This document shows, piece after piece, positions 5,552 to 6,605 of a stretch of 6,605 nt of DNA (position 1 is the stretch's first letter; each line of letters opens with the position of its first letter). The notes under the pieces were generated by a model. It ran no database searches. It was not told the origin of the DNA and saw nothing but the letters and a program-made list of their open reading frames with translations. The stretch comes from Mycobacterium sp. (GTDB taxonomy: Bacteria > Actinomycetota > Actinomycetes > Mycobacteriales > Mycobacteriaceae). Made by a program: the position numbers and the translations under genes. The stretch lies in NCBI GenBank assembly GCA_025965815.1, contig JAOPWF010000229.1, positions 1 through 6,605 on the forward strand, in the 5' to 3' direction.

Positions 5552-6605
5552 TTACTTCGCTGTGCGCTTCGGCCGGATGAGTGCCATCTTGGTCATCAGC
5601 TTGTTCATCCGGGCCAGCGCCTTCTGCGAATTGTTGTAGTAGTTCCCACCCGCGCCGGCGTTGGTGCGCGGCGCAACGACGGTCTCCTGCCGGCAGAACT
5701 TGCGCACACCGTCGGCGCCGCCGAACCGGGCACCGATACCCGAAGTCTTCCAGCCGCCCATCGGCGCGGTGGTGCACATCAGGTTGGAAATGACGTCGTT
5801 GACGTTGACAGCACCGCAATCCAGTTGCACCGCAACCTCGTTGGCGCGCTCGACATCCTTGGAGAACACCGAGGCGCTCAGCCCGTAGGGACTGTCGTTG
5901 GCGAGCCGGACGGCCTCTTCAACGGTCGCGACCTTCATGATCGGCAGCGTCGGGCCGAACGTCTCTTCGGTCATGCAGGCCATCGAGTGGTCCACGTCGA
6001 CCAGCACGGTTGGCGGGTAGAAGCTGCCCGATCCGGACGTCCGCTCACCACCGGTCAGGGCTTTCGCACCGGCCGCGATCGCCTCGCGCACATGGCGTTC
6101 GGTGACGGCAACCTGCTGCTCGTCGATCAGCGCGCCGAAGTGGTAACCATTGCCGGCCCCCATCTTGAGATTGGTCACGTCCCGCACCACCGCGTCGACG
6201 AACTGGTCGTAGACGGACTCGAGCACGTAGACGCGTTCCACCGACACGCAGGTCTGCCCGGCGTTGAACATCGCGCCCCACACCGCCGCATGCGCGGCCA
6301 GGTCGATGTCGGCGTCCTCCAGCACGATCATCGGATCCTTGCCGCCGAGTTCGAGGCTGACCGGGGTGAGTCTGCGGGCCGCGCGCTCCATCACCTTGAC
6401 GCCGGTGGCCGACGAGCCGGTGAACTGGATGTAGTCGGAGTTGTCGATAACCGCCTCGGACACCTCACGCGCGCCCTGCGCCAGCCCGAGCACCTCGGGT
6501 GCGCCCGAATCGAGCCAACCGCGCAGCAGCAACTCGGCGGTCAACGGGGTGCGCTCGGACGGCTTGAGCAGTACCGAGCACCCGGCCGCGAGCGCGCCGA
6601 TGCCG
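5552..6605 (-). CDS. Aldehyde dehydrogenase family protein, C-terminal 350 residues (5' end beyond the window), succinate-semialdehyde dehydrogenase-like
   Basis: The frame is open to the window edge, so the true start and about 150 N-terminal residues, including the PWN motif, lie outside. What is visible begins at GIGALAAGCSVLLKPSERTP, with the cofactor-binding lysine in KPSE. It continues with the Rossmann loop FTGSSATG, the general-base glutamate in ELGGKDP (codon 6350-6352), the nucleophile in NAGQTCVSVERV (Cys codon 6248-6250), and EETFGP near the cofactor site. All core residues are intact, so an active NAD(P)-dependent aldehyde oxidising enzyme is expected. The FTGSSATG and GQTCVSVERV signatures resemble the mycobacterial GabD2/succinate-semialdehyde group, but the substrate cannot be read from the sequence. 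It ends in a basic tail (MNKLMTKMALIRPKRTAK). It is a different subfamily from the broken dehydrogenase at 25-831, not its missing half. Confidence 0.93.
   Translation of the reverse strand, partial: GIGALAAGCSVLLKPSERTPLTAELLLRGWLDSGAPEVLGLAQGAREVSEAVIDNSDYIQFTGSSATGVKVMERAARRLTPVSLELGGKDPMIVLEDADIDLAAHAAVWGAMFNAGQTCVSVERVYVLESVYDQFVDAVVRDVTNLKMGAGNGYHFGALIDEQQVAVTERHVREAIAAGAKALTGGERTSGSGSFYPPTVLVDVDHSMACMTEETFGPTLPIMKVATVEEAVRLANDSPYGLSASVFSKDVERANEVAVQLDCGAVNVNDVISNLMCTTAPMGGWKTSGIGARFGGADGVRKFCRQETVVAPRTNAGAGGNYYNNSQKALARMNKLMTKMALIRPKRTAK

Noticed and set aside
5785..5815. Repeated GTTGACGT-like strings
   Set aside because: They encode the conserved VNVNDVI segment of the dehydrogenase; repetition follows from the Val/Asn codons.
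5552..6605. Idea that the right-hand dehydrogenase is the displaced C-terminal half of the broken left-hand one
   Set aside because: Its sequence is open past the equivalent breakpoint (KPSERTP upstream is its own N-terminal part) and its active-site signature GQTCVSVERV belongs to another subfamily.
1..6605. CRISPR array, tRNA, rRNA, insertion sequence or toxin-antitoxin pair
   Set aside because: No regularly spaced repeats, cloverleaf-like sequence, transposase motifs or paired small genes were found on either strand.

Overview
The window is a high-GC stretch of about two thirds G+C with strong GC3 bias, GTG starts, and tightly packed genes. Protein-level resemblance and gene order point to a mycobacterium, most likely a fast-growing environmental Mycolicibacterium-type species. 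The run aldehyde dehydrogenase / divergent prolyl oligopeptidase / EchA2-like crotonase matches, from memory, the Rv0458-Rv0457c-Rv0456c neighbourhood of M. tuberculosis. After the crotonase the order differs from what I recall for that species.

Layout: (1) 20-831, minus strand: the N-terminal 229 codons of an NAD-dependent aldehyde dehydrogenase that loses its frame abruptly near position 148. It runs into a short segment (20-147) whose coding-like frame is different and is not aldehyde dehydrogenase. The catalytic half is missing, so this is a broken gene, an insertion or deletion junction, or an assembly join. (2) 832-916: divergent intergenic region with a near-consensus CRP-type palindrome. 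(3) 917-2974, plus: complete S9A prolyl oligopeptidase with an intact Ser/Asp/His triad. (4) 2975-3013: short gap with a perfect TTGACA -35 box and a perfect 8+2+8 palindrome ending three bases before the next start codon. (5) 3014-3916, plus: EchA2-like crotonase lacking both canonical hydratase glutamates, overlapping by four bases (GTGA) a TetR-family regulator at 3913-4512. (6) 4513-4543: convergent gap with a small GC hairpin. (7) 4544-5386, minus: mycobacterial-type membrane protein with four predicted membrane segments. (8) 5387-5551: 165-base gap with nothing firmly identifiable. (9) 5552-6605, minus: the C-terminal 350 codons of a second, different aldehyde dehydrogenase, cut by the window edge.

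How it may work together (inference): the crotonase and TetR gene look like a two-gene unit that is self-controlled through the palindrome in its own promoter. The peptidase lies just upstream in the same direction and may add read-through transcription. The two aldehyde dehydrogenases and the crotonase suggest small-molecule carbon or acyl metabolism, but no single pathway can be named. Most of the window is ordinary chromosomal sequence. The two places that merit attention are the broken aldehyde dehydrogenase junction and the palindrome-controlled crotonase/TetR pair.
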